DNA from: Sanguibacter antarcticus
GTDB taxonomy: Bacteria; Actinomycetota; Actinomycetes; Actinomycetales; Cellulomonadaceae
Assembly (NCBI RefSeq): GCF_002564005.1
Contig: NZ_PDJG01000001.1
Span: 3,457,502 to 3,521,501 of the forward strand
Reading direction: 5' to 3'
Length of the DNA: 64,000 nucleotides
The position numbers and the translations under genes were made by a program. The notes below the pieces were generated by a model. That model was not told where the DNA came from, ran no database searches, and saw nothing but the letters and a program-made list of their open reading frames with translations. Shown here in pieces: positions 31,083-40,026 of this stretch. Position 1 is the stretch's first letter. Each line of letters starts with the position of its first letter.

Positions 31083-32804
31083 GTGACTGACGCACCTGGA
31101 ACCGTGCCCGCACCGTCCGTGTTCGCTGAGCAGCCTGCGTGGTGGACGCGTGCGGTGGTCTACCAGATCTACCTGCGGAGCTTCGCGGACTCGAACGGCG
31201 ACGGGTTCGGGGACATCGGCGGGATCCGGTCGAAGCTTGATCATCTCGCCGAGCTCGGTGTCGACGTCCTGTGGTTGTCGCCGATCTATCCGTCGCCGCA
31301 GCACGACAACGGGTACGACATCAGCGACTACGAGGACGTCGACCCGCTGTTCGGGTCGCTCGAGGAGCTCGACCTCTTGATCGCGGAGACGCACGCGCGC
31401 GGGATGAAGCTCGTCATGGACCTCGTGGTGAACCACACGAGCGACGAGCACCCGTGGTTCGTCGAGTCGCGGTCGTCGCTCTCCAACCCGAAGCGGGACT
31501 GGTACTGGTGGCGCTCGCCGCGCCAGGTGGCGGGCTCGGACGTGCTGGTGGAGCCGAACGAGTGGCGGTCGGCCTTCAGCGGGCCTGCGTGGACTTTCGA
31601 CGCGACGACGGGCGAGTACTACCTGCACCTGTTCGCGCCGCAGCAGCCGGATCTCAACTGGGAGAACCCCGAGGTGCGCGAGGCGGTCTACGCGATGATG
31701 AACCGCTGGCTCGACCGCGGGGTCGACGGCTTCCGCATGGACGTCATCAATCTCGTCTCGAAGAGGCTCGAGCACATCGACGGTCGCGAGCCTGTCAGCG
31801 GGCTGGGCTTCTCGATGGGGCCGCGGCTGCACGAGTTCATGCGGGAGATGCACGAGGCCGTGTTCGCCTCGCGGTCGGGGGAGTACCTGACGGTGGGGGA
31901 GATGCCGGGAGTCACGGTCGAGGAGGCTCGGTTGTTCACGGACCCGGCGCGCCGCGAGCTCGACATGGTGTTCCAGTTCGAGCACGTGTCACTGGACCAG
32001 GGGGTCGACAAGTTCCACCCGTTGCCGCTCGATCTTGTGGCGCTCAAGGCGTCGCTCGGGCGCTGGCAGGAGGGCTTGGCGGAGGCGGGCTGGAACAGCC
32101 TGTATCTCAACAACCACGACCAGCCGCGCCTGGTGTCGCGTTTCGGCGACGACGGTCAGTATCGCTACGAATCGGCGACCCTGTGGGCGACGCTTCTGCA
32201 CCTGCAGCGGGGGACGCCGTACATCTACCAGGGCGAAGAGATCGGCATGACGAACGTGCCGTTCGCGAGCATCGATGACTTCCGGGACCTCGAGTCGGTG
32301 AACTACTACCGCGAGGCGGTGAGGGAGCGCGGGTTCTCTGCTGACGTGGTGCTCGACGGGCTGCGGAAGATGAGCCGGGACAATGCTCGGACGCCGGTGC
32401 AGTGGGACGGTTCTGCGCAGGCGGGGTTCACGGCGGGGGAGCCGTGGATTCCGGTGAACCCGAACTATGTGGATGTGAACGCGGAGGCTGATCGGGCCTC
32501 TGAGCGGAGCGTGTTCGCGTTCTACCAGCGGCTGATCGCGCTGCGGCACGCGGAAGACGTCGTTGCTGTCGGGGACCTGACAATGCTCGAGATAGAGCAC
32601 CCGACGCTGTATGCGGCCGCGCGGTCGCTCGGGGGTGTGCGGTTGTTGGTGGTCGGGAACGTGTCGGGGGAGGAGCTGGAGGTGCCGCTGCTTGCGGAGT
32701 GGGGCGGCGCGACGCTCGTACTGTCCAACACCGGGACGACGGCGAGCGGGGCGTCGATCACCTCGCTCGCGCCGTGGGAGGTGCGGGTCTACCGGGTCGC
32801 CTGA
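31083..32804 (+). CDS. Alpha-glucosidase / oligo-1,6-glucosidase, GH13
   Basis: Cytoplasmic GH13 glucosidase of 573 residues that hydrolyses short alpha-glucosides. The TIM-barrel begins with WWTRAVVYQIYLRSFADSNGDG. Catalytic residues are the nucleophile Asp220 (DGFRMDVINL), acid/base Glu273 (VGEMPG) and Asp346 (NNHDQPR). DLVVNHTSDEHPWF is conserved region I. GTG at 31083 follows GGGAGGA. The exact linkage preference (1,4 or 1,6) cannot be decided; it resembles GH13 subfamilies containing alpha-glucosidases. The Val residue next to the nucleophile (RMDVIN) is common in alpha-1,6-active enzymes, a weak hint. Confidence 0.9.
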   Translation: MTDAPGTVPAPSVFAEQPAWWTRAVVYQIYLRSFADSNGDGFGDIGGIRSKLDHLAELGVDVLWLSPIYPSPQHDNGYDISDYEDVDPLFGSLEELDLLIAETHARGMKLVMDLVVNHTSDEHPWFVESRSSLSNPKRDWYWWRSPRQVAGSDVLVEPNEWRSAFSGPAWTFDATTGEYYLHLFAPQQPDLNWENPEVREAVYAMMNRWLDRGVDGFRMDVINLVSKRLEHIDGREPVSGLGFSMGPRLHEFMREMHEAVFASRSGEYLTVGEMPGVTVEEARLFTDPARRELDMVFQFEHVSLDQGVDKFHPLPLDLVALKASLGRWQEGLAEAGWNSLYLNNHDQPRLVSRFGDDGQYRYESATLWATLLHLQRGTPYIYQGEEIGMTNVPFASIDDFRDLESVNYYREAVRERGFSADVVLDGLRKMSRDNARTPVQWDGSAQAGFTAGEPWIPVNPNYVDVNAEADRASERSVFAFYQRLIALRHAEDVVAVGDLTMLEIEHPTLYAAARSLGGVRLLVVGNVSGEELEVPLLAEWGGATLVLSNTGTTASGASITSLAPWEVRVYRVA

Positions 32805-32831
32805 TCGACTACACAGCTGCCTCCGCTCCGC

Positions 32832-33614
32832 TCACCCGGCCGGCACCAAGGCCGCGAAGTCCTGCGGCCGCTCCATCGACGGGAGGTGGGCCACCTCGTC
32901 CCACACCACGGCGCTCGCGGTCTGGACGCCGGCCACCAGGTGCTCGCCTGCCTGCCTGATGCTTTCGATGTCGAGCCCTCCGGAGAGGACCAGGGTCGGC
33001 ACCATGATCTCGCCGTAGCGGTACGGTGCAGCGGGGGAGAGGTCCTCCTCGGCGCTCCACACCTCGTCGGGCCACCCGCCCGTGATATCGAAGACGCGCC
33101 GCTGCATCGCACCGACCTTGTCCCGCACGCTGGCCGGCACGGCATCTGGACCGCGGCGTGGGCCGTCGACCCATGCACGGAGGTTCGCCTCGACGGCGGC
33201 GTCGAGGTCTCCGGCCTCGAGGGCGTTGCCCTCGGCCTCGAAGAACGCCACGAGCTCGTCGGTCCGCTCTGTGAGCAGGGCGCCGCCGGGCGCTACCAGC
33301 ACGAGCGAGGCGACGGCCTCCGGGCGTTCGAGCGCCACCTCGACCGCGACACCCGCACCGAACGAGCACCCGACCACGTGCACGCGTCCGATCCCGAGGG
33401 AGTCGAGCGTCGCGAGCACGTCAGCGCGCGGCGACCACGGCCCGACCGGCTGTGCAGTCGACTCGCCGTACCCGCGAAGGTCCAGTCGCACGACATCCTG
33501 CACGGCGGTGAGTGCTGGCCAGACGGGGTCCCACATCCGGCGGTCCGCGATCCCCGCGTGAATGAGCAGGAGCGGGGTCCGCCCGACGGGACCGGAGCGT
33601 TCGTGTGCGAGCAT
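32832..33614 (-). CDS. Alpha/beta-fold hydrolase
   Basis: Predicted hydrolase of 260 residues without signal peptide. The nucleophile elbow is GCSFGAG with Ser84, the oxyanion region LLLIHAGIADRRMW lies near the N-terminus, the acid is probably the Asp in LSGGLDIES, and the catalytic His is in VAHLPSMERP. ATG at 33614 is chosen because the hydrolase domain begins right after it; longer in-frame versions add a basic, unrelated-looking stretch. The substrate is unknown. It is convergent with the GH13 gene. Confidence 0.82.
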   Translation of the reverse strand: MLAHERSGPVGRTPLLLIHAGIADRRMWDPVWPALTAVQDVVRLDLRGYGESTAQPVGPWSPRADVLATLDSLGIGRVHVVGCSFGAGVAVEVALERPEAVASLVLVAPGGALLTERTDELVAFFEAEGNALEAGDLDAAVEANLRAWVDGPRRGPDAVPASVRDKVGAMQRRVFDITGGWPDEVWSAEEDLSPAAPYRYGEIMVPTLVLSGGLDIESIRQAGEHLVAGVQTASAVVWDEVAHLPSMERPQDFAALVPAG

Positions 33615-33993
33615 CTGGCCAGTGAACGCCCTTGCGCTACCTGAGGCAACGCCTGAACGACAGGTCCGCCCTGACGAGCGGCATGACGAACGTGCCGTGA
33701 GCGAGCGTCGAAGGCCTCCGGGATCTCGATCTGCGGCGATCACCCCCGCCGGGCTCGGCGCAGGACCCTCGCACGTGTGGTGACGAAGGCATCCACGGCA
33801 GCTTCGTGCCAGCGTTACTCATTCGGCTCCCTCTCTCCCCTCGTCCCTGATGGACGGAACGCTCCGCTCCTTGATGCGCTCGGCACCGACTTTCTCCTCA
33901 TCGGCGCCGTCATGGGAACGGCCAGGCGCCGGGCCTGAGGCAGGTTGGTGACCCCCACCCTCAGCTCCGATGATCCCTTTTTGGCCCTTCTGG
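33615..33993. other. Intergenic stretch without convincing gene
   Basis: About 380 bases. Open frames exist on both strands but are basic, low in complexity and lack ribosome binding sites. Apart from the promoter-like element at its right end, I see nothing functional. Confidence 0.5.
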
Positions 33994-33999
33994 TAGCAT
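33991..33999 (+). promoter_or_regulatory. Extended -10 element of a probably leaderless small gene
   Basis: TGGTAGCAT fits the extended -10 form TGN-TANNNT. It ends 7 bases before the ATG at 34007, which places the transcription start at or next to the start codon. Confidence 0.5.
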
Positions 34000-34006
34000 T
34001 TTTCTG

Positions 34007-34177
34007 ATGAGTGCACTGAACGCAGGACATTGGGCAATTCTTGTCGCGCTTCTCTCCGCGATTCTTGTCGTCGGGGCGCTGGTTGTCGTATTCGTGATTC
34101 GCGCGCTGTCTTCGCGGTCAGGGAGTGCATCTCGACGGCAGTCGCCGCCCGACGATAGTCGCCACCCGGACGTCTAG
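34007..34177 (+). CDS. Small single-pass membrane protein, 56 residues
   Basis: A short reading frame with one strong hydrophobic segment (WAILVALLSAILVVGALVVVFVI, split here as residues 9-31) followed by a basic, Ser/Arg-rich tail. There is no ribosome binding site, but an extended -10 element ends 7 bases upstream, which fits a leaderless message. Codon use (ATT, CTT, GTA, AGT) is less GC-biased than in the flanking housekeeping genes. I do not recognise a family. That it is expressed is inferred from the promoter and the clean membrane-protein profile. Confidence 0.5.
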   Translation: MSALNAGHWAILVALLSAILVVGALVVVFVIRALSSRSGSASRRQSPPDDSRHPDV

Positions 34178-34402
34178 GTCGGCGGAAAGCGTCAAGGCCA
34201 TCGTTCACTCTGCGCAACGCCGCCGCACCCTTGATCGCGACGCGCCGCGAGGGCCGTGACGACCAGTGCACCTCCAAATGCCCGACGTGTGAGCCTGCTC
34301 GGAGAGTCTGCGATGGTGACGCATCGTCGGGCCATGCCAGGACGAGGTAGTCCTCGACCGGGTCGATCGCCCTCCCCTGACGTCGTCTCTGGTGGACGCC
34401 GG

Positions 34403-34942
34403 TCACTGGGCCGTGTCGGCACCGTCAGCGCGGTCTGTCCACAAGAGCTCACCGTCGAGCACCTTTGTGGTCAGCTTCATGCTGAGAGAGCGGGCGACGG
34501 CGGCCGAGGCCTCGTGCTGGGGGTGGACATACGCCTGCAACGCCGTGACGCCTGCACCCCGGAGCCATTCCGCGACGGCGCGCGCCGATTCTTGGGCGTA
34601 GCCATTCTGTTGGTGACGCACGCCGACGACCCAGGCGAGGTCAGCCCGGGCCGCGCAGCCGCCCCAGCCTTCGACCGTGGCCTGCACCGTACCGACGAGT
34701 TCACCGGACATCCTGTCCCTGAGCATCCAGTTCAACCAGAGCTGCGTGCCGTCAGGGCTCCGGCCGCCTTCGAACCGCGTGTACCGCTCGACGAGCTCGG
34801 CGCGGGTCGACGGGACTCCTCCCGTGAACGCGTGCAGATCGAGGCTGTCGAACGTGACGGCGGCCTCGCCGGCATGGGCGACGGAGACGACCTCCAGCTC
34901 GAGCCGGGAAGTGCTCAGTGGCGCAGTGGTCAGGATAGTCAT
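34403..34942 (-). CDS. GNAT-family N-acetyltransferase
   Basis: Predicted acetyl-CoA-dependent acetyltransferase of 179 residues, similar in layout to RimJ/RimL-type enzymes. The acetyl-CoA site lies in DLAWVVGVRHQQNGYAQESARAVAEWLRGAGV, an approximate Q/RxxGxA/G motif with Asn-Gly-Tyr-Ala. The N-terminal part has LELEVVSVAHAGE and SGELVGTVQATVEG, as usual in the family. The acceptor is unknown; protein N-termini or an antibiotic are both possible. Confidence 0.82.
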   Translation of the reverse strand: MTILTTAPLSTSRLELEVVSVAHAGEAAVTFDSLDLHAFTGGVPSTRAELVERYTRFEGGRSPDGTQLWLNWMLRDRMSGELVGTVQATVEGWGGCAARADLAWVVGVRHQQNGYAQESARAVAEWLRGAGVTALQAYVHPQHEASAAVARSLSMKLTTKVLDGELLWTDRADGADTAQ

Positions 34943-35239
34943 GGCGTAACGCTAGCGCCGCCGTTGACGTGCGCTTCGAGGAATGCACGGCAGTCGTCCG
35001 CCGAATATCGGGCTCGATCAGCGATTGGCCGGCGACAGTCCGGCCGGTTGCCTCACCGGTTCCTGTGCGTGCCGATCGTGCCGCACAAGGCTGGCAAATA
35101 TAGGAGACAGCCCGAGCAGCTGTGGGTCATGACGTCGTTGATACGCCTCAGTGTTATCCGGCGGCGACTGGCCATTCTCGTTGAATGTTAAATAACCTGA
35201 GGCTGGTCACCTTCAAGCAGAATTGACTGTGCAGGATTG
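34943..35239. other. Intergenic stretch of reduced GC
   Basis: About 300 bases upstream of the promoter at 35240. It contains A/T-rich patches and no reading frame with a ribosome binding site. I see no repeat or RNA gene. Confidence 0.5.
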
Positions 35240-35268
35240 TTGACCTGGTCCTGCGTCATCAGTACAGT
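35240..35268 (+). promoter_or_regulatory. Sigma-70-type promoter for the small membrane protein genes
   Basis: TTGACC at 35240 and TACAGT at 35263 with a 17-base spacer. This is one of the best consensus promoters in the window, and it faces the genes at 35382 and 35690. Confidence 0.65.
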
Positions 35269-35381
35269 TCGAGTGTGCGAATGGTGTTTGGTGTCGACTC
35301 AGCCGAAAGCGAGAACCAGGCGGCCACTCGTGTTGCACAAGCGGCGGAGCGGGCGTGATACACCTGAAAAAGGAGTGGGAC

Positions 35382-35561
35382 ATGAAGCGTTGGGGAACTA
35401 TCATGATGAGCGTGGGTGGTGGGATCTTTATCGGGAGTGCTCTACTTCTCGGTAATTCCACCCTGAATGCCGTCGGGGCGGTGCTTATTCTTTTCCCGCC
35501 GGTGCTGTTCGTCATCCGGTATGTCGAAGAGAAGATCACTTTTCACAGGCCCGCGCGCTGA
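35382..35561 (+). CDS. Small two-segment membrane protein, 59 residues
   Basis: A basic start (MKRWG) is followed by two hydrophobic segments (MMSVGGGIFIGSALLLG and AVGAVLILFPPVLFVIRYV) and a charged tail. AAAGGAG lies 8 bases before the ATG, which decides the start against a GTG nine codons earlier. Codon use is less GC-biased than in the core genes. It is the first gene behind the promoter at 35240 and precedes an SdpI-like gene by 128 bases. I recognise no family; a role linked to the SdpI-like protein is only a guess. Confidence 0.65.
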   Translation: MKRWGTIMMSVGGGIFIGSALLLGNSTLNAVGAVLILFPPVLFVIRYVEEKITFHRPAR

Positions 35562-35689
35562 CCGCTGCCGGGGTCGAAAGGTAGGTCAAGCGCCTGTCGA
35601 GGTCCTACGACAGGCGGCAGGCGCTAGGGCCTCGGCACTTGTTTCAGTCTATGAACTGTTCGCGATGTTGAAAGAAGGAGTGGTTTTCA

Positions 35690-36067
35690 GTGACTAGTCC
35701 TGGTTGGGGTGCAGCTATTGCGTGTGCCGCGCTGCTTGTACTGTTGGATACCGTGTTTCTGATGATTGTCATTCAGGCATCGCGTGGTGAGCGGAGCTAC
35801 CTCGCGGGAATTCGGCTACCGGCACTCATGAAGAGCGATGGCGCCTGGCGCTCAGGCCATACTGCTGCAAGAAAGGCGCTCGTTCCGTTCGCTTGGGCGG
35901 GAATTGGGATCGCGGTAGTATCGATTCCATTTCAGGTGATTCCGGTAGTATACGTATGCCTGCTCGGCCTTTGGTTGGTGTTGACAATTCTGTCGCTTGC
36001 AGTGGTTTCGGTGGTGGCTGTCCGGGCGGCAAAAGCTGGCTATGAGGTGTTCTCACCAGAGTCTTGA
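35690..36067 (+). CDS. SdpI-family membrane protein, C-terminus altered by an insertion sequence
   Basis: Membrane protein of 125 residues. After a first hydrophobic segment (10-29) it has the SdpI/YhfL-family signature: AGIRLPALMKSDGAWRSGHTAARK (residues 39-62, split), the counterpart of the GxRxPxTxxSxxxWxxxH pattern, and two further membrane segments. Bacillus SdpI gives immunity to the SdpC toxin; the role here is unknown. AAGGAG precedes the GTG. The IS5-type element begins at about 36042, so residues 119-125 and the stop are encoded by its terminal inverted repeat. The original C-terminus is lost. Codon use is unusually AT-tolerant. Confidence 0.72.
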   Translation: MTSPGWGAAIACAALLVLLDTVFLMIVIQASRGERSYLAGIRLPALMKSDGAWRSGHTAARKALVPFAWAGIGIAVVSIPFQVIPVVYVCLLGLWLVLTILSLAVVSVVAVRAAKAGYEVFSPES

Positions 36068-37008
36068 TCGGTTGCCTCGTTGAAGGTGGAGTAGGACGAG
36101 GGCTGTGGCGGTGTTTTCGGTGAGGTGGGATGGGTCGAGGGTGATCAGGCGTAGGGCTCGCCAGGTGTTTTTGATCAGGGCATTGGCGCGTTCGGCGACG
36201 GAGCGTAGCGAGGTCAGGATGCTGTCGCGGGCGACGTTGTCGAGGTCAGCGTTGTTCGTCAGGCGCAGCGGGTGTCAGATCCCGATCCCGGCGCTTTGGT
36301 AGCCCTTGTCGGTGAGCGTCACGACGCCCGCTGCGGCGGCCGGCTACAGCGCGGGCAGGGCGAAGGTGCGGGCGGCAGTGATGTCGTGGGTGGAGCCGGG
36401 GCTGGCGGGTGAGACCCAGACGGGGTAGCAGGTCGGATCGGTGAGGACCTGGATGTTCCCGCCGCGGGGGTGGTGCTTGCCGGAGTACCAGGACTCGGCG
36501 CCGGTGGGGGTCCGTGCAGCGCCGTGGTCGGGATCAAGGTGCCGTCCAGGCATACGGACGGCCAGTCTTCTTCAGCCGCCATTGCCAGAACTTCGTGCAG
36601 GTCCGGCGCATGGGCGGCGATCACGCTGATCCCCTCGTGCAGGTACCGGTAGGCAGCCGCGACCGAGATGTCAGCATCACGAGCCAGGGCCGAGACCCGC
36701 GCGCCGTCCTTGAACCACCGCAGCACCAAGACCACCTGCCTCCGAGCGGTGCCAGCTCGTTGCCAGCGGCGCCGGTCGATACCGCGGCGATGATCGGTGA
36801 GCCATCGAGTGACCACCTCCAGAGTGTGAGCAGGTACGTCGAGGCTGGCACGATAGGTGATCAAGCGGGGACCCAGGGGTCGCGGATGGGTGTTTGGCGA
36901 CTTTCATCCTGGCGGCTGAGACCCCGCCCACCACACCCACCCCCCCAACCCGCAGGTCAGCGCACCGTCGCGCCCCTCACCTCAACTGCCCTGGTGAGAA
37001 AACCTCAT
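36042..37008 (-). mobile_element. IS5-type insertion sequence (decayed)
   Basis: About 967 bases bounded by an 18-base inverted repeat with one mismatch: ATGAGGTGTTCTCACCAG at 36042-36059 and CTGGTGAGAAAACCTCAT at 36991-37008. It contains one transposase gene on the minus strand, broken by a frameshift and stops. I see no exact target duplication; the flanking triplets are CTA and TTA. The element inserted into the 3' end of the SdpI-like gene. Confidence 0.75.
36053..36864 (-). pseudogene. IS5-family transposase (DDE_Tnp_4 type), frameshifted and interrupted
   Basis: The N-terminal part (to CLDGTLIPTTAL, with one catalytic Asp) carries a helix-turn-helix (VSALARDADISVAAAYRYLHEG). A frameshift near 36514 moves translation into the frame with ESWYSGKHHPRGGNIQVL and GSTHDITAAR, the second DDE region. 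In that frame a TAG follows ALPAL (near 36345) and a TGA follows GIGI (near 36274), after which ERANALIKNTWRALRLI continues to the end. So one frameshift and two stops inactivate it. It can move only if a related transposase acts in trans. Confidence 0.82.
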
Positions 37009-37344
37009 TAATCTTTCAAATCTACTATCGATACTGGTCGGAGTCTGGATCACTGGCGCATTTGCTGCGACACCTTTGGTCCGGTGCGAAGATCGTGTCT
37101 CCTCGCCATGTGGGTGAGTGCCTGCGGCGACTCGAGCGGCTATGCAGCCCTGACCCTGGACGATGAGGTGGCCGCTCGGATCGGTCGGCAGTCGCCGTGG
37201 TGGACAGGCGACGCACGACCGCACTGACGCGGTCTCCGCTCATTTCCCTCGTGCGACCAGCACGTGAGGGTCGGACGGGGCTGACTAGCCCGGTACGTGT
37301 CGATCGCGTGGCTCCCGCGCGCCGCGTTCCACCCCCTGAGACCC
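37009..37344. other. Short region between two insertion sequences
   Basis: About 335 bases trapped between the IS5-type and IS30-type elements. No frame has both a ribosome binding site and a recognisable product. It may be a remnant of genes displaced by the insertions. Confidence 0.5.
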
Positions 37345-38434
37345 CTTGGTGTCAAGGCGTGGAAGCAATGGTGGCGTTGAGGAGCTCTTCGAATTTCTCT
37401 CGCGGGGTGTAGAAGCCCAGGGCTGCTCGGGGTCTGTCGTTGAGCTCTTCGGCGATGGCGTCGAGGTAGGGCTGGTGGTCGGTGATGACGGTGCCCTTGG
37501 GCAAGTACTCGCGAATGAGCCCGTTGGTGTTCTCGTTCGTGCCGCGCTCCCAGGGGGACCGGGGGTGGGCGAAGTAGACGGGCATCGTCGTGGCCAGTGT
37601 GAGGGCGCCGTGGCGGGCCATCTGTGAGCCCTGGTCCCACGTCAACGACTTGCGCATCATGGCCGGCAGGGAGTTCGCGTGCTCGATGAGCAGGTCCGCC
37701 AACGGGGCCGATGTTTTGCCCTGGGGCAAGCCCAGGATCACCACGAACCGGGTGGTGCGCTCGACCAGCGTTGCGACCGCGGAGCGGCCGAACGCCCCCA
37801 CGACGAGGTCACCTTCCCAGTGCCCGGGAACCCGGCGGTCAGCGACCGTGGCGTCGCGGTCGTCGATGGGGACCATCCCCACGATCGGCCCGGTCCGTTC
37901 ACCTGCAGGTTTGCGGGGCCGGCGAGCGATCCGCTTGGAGCGCAGCATCACTGCGTGCTTGGCGAGGTCGCCCTTGGGCAGGGCGTAGATGAACCGGTAG
38001 ATCGCTTCATGACTGGCCGTGGCGCCGCCAGCAGCAGGGGAATGACTCACCCTCGCAACGGTGGGGCCGACCGCTTCCAGAAGCAACCGGCCTGCGATCT
38101 GCCGGGGCGTCCTCGAGCGCTTCAGATCCGCCAAGACCCGAGCCCGAAGCACTTCGTCACCAGCGACCTTGCCGACCTGCGGGCGCCGACGGTTGCGCTC
38201 AGCCCGACAGTCCGCCGTCACCAACCGGTACCCCAACGTCTTCGTCGAGTTCCGGACAATCTCACGGCACACGACCGACGGCGCACGGTCGATGTGAGCG
38301 GCGATCCGGCGCATCGACCACCCCGCCTTGAGGCCCGTGGAGATCTCAACCCGATCAGCGATCGTCAACATCCTGCGCCCCACACCCGTACCCCTCGCCG
38401 ACCAGCACTGTTGCTACGACGCTATGACACCAAG
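37345..38434 (-). mobile_element. IS30-type insertion sequence (intact)
   Basis: A 1090-base element with imperfect 29-base inverted repeats at 37345-37373 and 38406-38434 (23 of 29 bases match, starting CTTGGTGTCA). It holds one complete transposase gene. CCC flanks both ends and may be a 3-base target duplication, but C-rich context makes that weak. The right end lies 235 bases before urtA. Confidence 0.82.
37352..38383 (-). CDS. IS30-family transposase
   Basis: Complete transposase of 343 residues. The N-terminal helix-turn-helix (RRIAAHIDRAPSVVCREI) binds the inverted repeats. The DDE catalytic core shows HWEGDLVVGA (first Asp), LTWDQGSQMARH (second Asp) and HPRSPWERGTNENTNGLIR (Glu), all intact, so the element may still be mobile. 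It ends inside the left inverted repeat region. Start GTG at 38383; a downstream ATG four codons later is an alternative. Confidence 0.92.
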   Translation of the reverse strand: MGRRMLTIADRVEISTGLKAGWSMRRIAAHIDRAPSVVCREIVRNSTKTLGYRLVTADCRAERNRRRPQVGKVAGDEVLRARVLADLKRSRTPRQIAGRLLLEAVGPTVARVSHSPAAGGATASHEAIYRFIYALPKGDLAKHAVMLRSKRIARRPRKPAGERTGPIVGMVPIDDRDATVADRRVPGHWEGDLVVGAFGRSAVATLVERTTRFVVILGLPQGKTSAPLADLLIEHANSLPAMMRKSLTWDQGSQMARHGALTLATTMPVYFAHPRSPWERGTNENTNGLIREYLPKGTVITDHQPYLDAIAEELNDRPRAALGFYTPREKFEELLNATIASTP

Positions 38435-38669
38435 CCCCTCCGTCTACCCGCACCTGCCAGGATCGGCGCCCCGCCGCTGTCGAGTCCCGATCGTGACCTT
38501 CCGAAATGTCGTGTTCACACGAGTCGGGCACTGCCGAAACAGGGCGTCCTTAGCGTCTACCCACGTGAGCGGCACGCACGTACAGGTCTGGTCTCTGGAT
38601 CCCCGGAGACCGTTCGTCGCTCACGTCGGCTGATTCCCGGTGGCTGCGGCCACGGCGAAAGGACCCCCG
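38435..38669. other. Control region between IS30 element and urtA
   Basis: About 235 bases holding the likely promoter of the urea operon. I see no strong -35/-10 pair and no perfect nitrogen-regulator (GlnR or AmtR) site. The ribosome binding site GCGAAAGGA is at its right end. Confidence 0.45.
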
Positions 38670-39923
38670 ATGACCACATCGCGACGACTGGCCCGCGTAC
38701 TGCCCGCCTCAGCGCTCGTTCTCGTCCTCGGCCTCTCCGGCTGCGGCGCCAAGACAGGCGAGAGCACCGCAGACACCTCCGCTGCCGCCTCGTGCGTCGA
38801 GACCGACGGTGATGCCGTGAAGATCGGCTTCCTCAACTCCCTCTCCGGGACGATGGCGATCTCCGAGCAGACCGTGCGCGACTCGCTCGACCTCGCCGTC
38901 AAGGAGATCAACGCCGACGGCGGAGTCCTCGGCAAACAGCTCGACGTCGTCGCGGAAGACGGGGCGTCCGAGCCCACCGTCTTCGCCGAGAAGGCTGAGA
39001 AGCTCATCACGAGCGACTGCGTCGCCGCCGTCTTCGGCGGATGGACGTCCTCCAGCCGCAAGGCCATGCTCCCCGTGTTCGAGTCGAAGAACTCGCTCCT
39101 GTTCTATCCGGTCCAGTACGAGGGCCTCGAAGCGTCGAAGAACATCTTCTACACGGGCGCCACGACCAACCAGCAGATCGTCCCGGGCATGGACTACCTC
39201 AAGGAAGAAGGCAAGACGAAGGTCTTCCTCGTTGGCAGCGACTACGTCTTCCCCCAGACCGCGAACAAGATCATCAACGCGTACGCCGAGGCGAACGGCA
39301 TCGAGATCGTCGGCGAAGAATACGCACCGATGGGTCACACCGACTTCTCGACGATCGTCAACAAGCTCAAGGCCTCCGGCGCCGACGCCGTCTTCAACAC
39401 GCTCAACGGTGACTCCAACGTCGCCTTCTTCAAGGAGTACAAGAACGTCGGCCTCTCCGCCGAGACCACCCCGGTCGTCTCCGTCTCCATCGCCGAAGAA
39501 GAGATCGGCGGCATCGGCATCGACAACGTCGAGGGCCAGCTCACCGCCTGGAACTACTACCAGACCGTCGACAGCCCCGCGAACACCGCGTTCGTCGAGG
39601 CGTTCAAGGCCGAGTACGGCGACGACCGCGTGACGTCCGACCCCATGGAAGCCGCCTACACGTCCGTCTACCTGTGGAAGAACATGGTCGAGAAGGCCGA
39701 GTCCTTCGACGTCGCCGACATCCAGGCGGCCGCCGACGGCGTCAGCTTCGACGCCCCCGAAGGCACCGTCACCATCAACGGCGACAACCACCACATCGCC
39801 AAGACCGCGATGGTCGGCAAGATCGCCGACGACGGCCTCATCTACACCGAGTGGAGCTCCGAGGAGCCCATCGAGCCCGACCCCTTCCTCGAAGGGTACG
39901 ACTGGGCCGCCGACCTCTCCTGA
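38670..39923 (+). CDS. urtA: Urea ABC transporter substrate-binding lipoprotein UrtA
   Basis: Urea-binding protein of the branched-chain-amino-acid-type (HAAT) importer, 417 residues. The signal peptide ends in LSGC with Cys25, so it is a surface lipoprotein. UrtA features are [62 protein letters not shown] and [14 protein letters not shown] [20 protein letters not shown] precedes the ATG. It heads a 12-gene urea and nickel operon; an IS30-type element ends 235 bases upstream. Confidence 0.95.
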   Translation: MTTSRRLARVLPASALVLVLGLSGCGAKTGESTADTSAAASCVETDGDAVKIGFLNSLSGTMAISEQTVRDSLDLAVKEINADGGVLGKQLDVVAEDGASEPTVFAEKAEKLITSDCVAAVFGGWTSSSRKAMLPVFESKNSLLFYPVQYEGLEASKNIFYTGATTNQQIVPGMDYLKEEGKTKVFLVGSDYVFPQTANKIINAYAEANGIEIVGEEYAPMGHTDFSTIVNKLKASGADAVFNTLNGDSNVAFFKEYKNVGLSAETTPVVSVSIAEEEIGGIGIDNVEGQLTAWNYYQTVDSPANTAFVEAFKAEYGDDRVTSDPMEAAYTSVYLWKNMVEKAESFDVADIQAAADGVSFDAPEGTVTINGDNHHIAKTAMVGKIADDGLIYTEWSSEEPIEPDPFLEGYDWAADLS

Positions 39924-40026
39924 GCACACCCGCACCTGAGCGAGGGAGGGAGCACCCGCTCCCGCCCTCGCCCACCTGGACCACCAGCGGACCCCGCTCA
40001 GCAGACACCGCACCCGGAGGCGCTCG

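Noticed and set aside
33815..34030. 71-residue open frame on the minus strand
   Set aside because: Basic and low in complexity, with no ribosome binding site; it overlaps the better-supported small gene on the plus strand.
37109..37204. Short plus-strand frame between the insertion sequences
   Set aside because: No ribosome binding site and no recognisable domain; it could be a remnant but cannot be supported as a gene.
38490..38560. Possible GlnR box (GTGAC followed by GAAAT) upstream of urtA
   Set aside because: The spacing is one base short of the known half-site spacing and the second half-site pair is poor. It could be chance.
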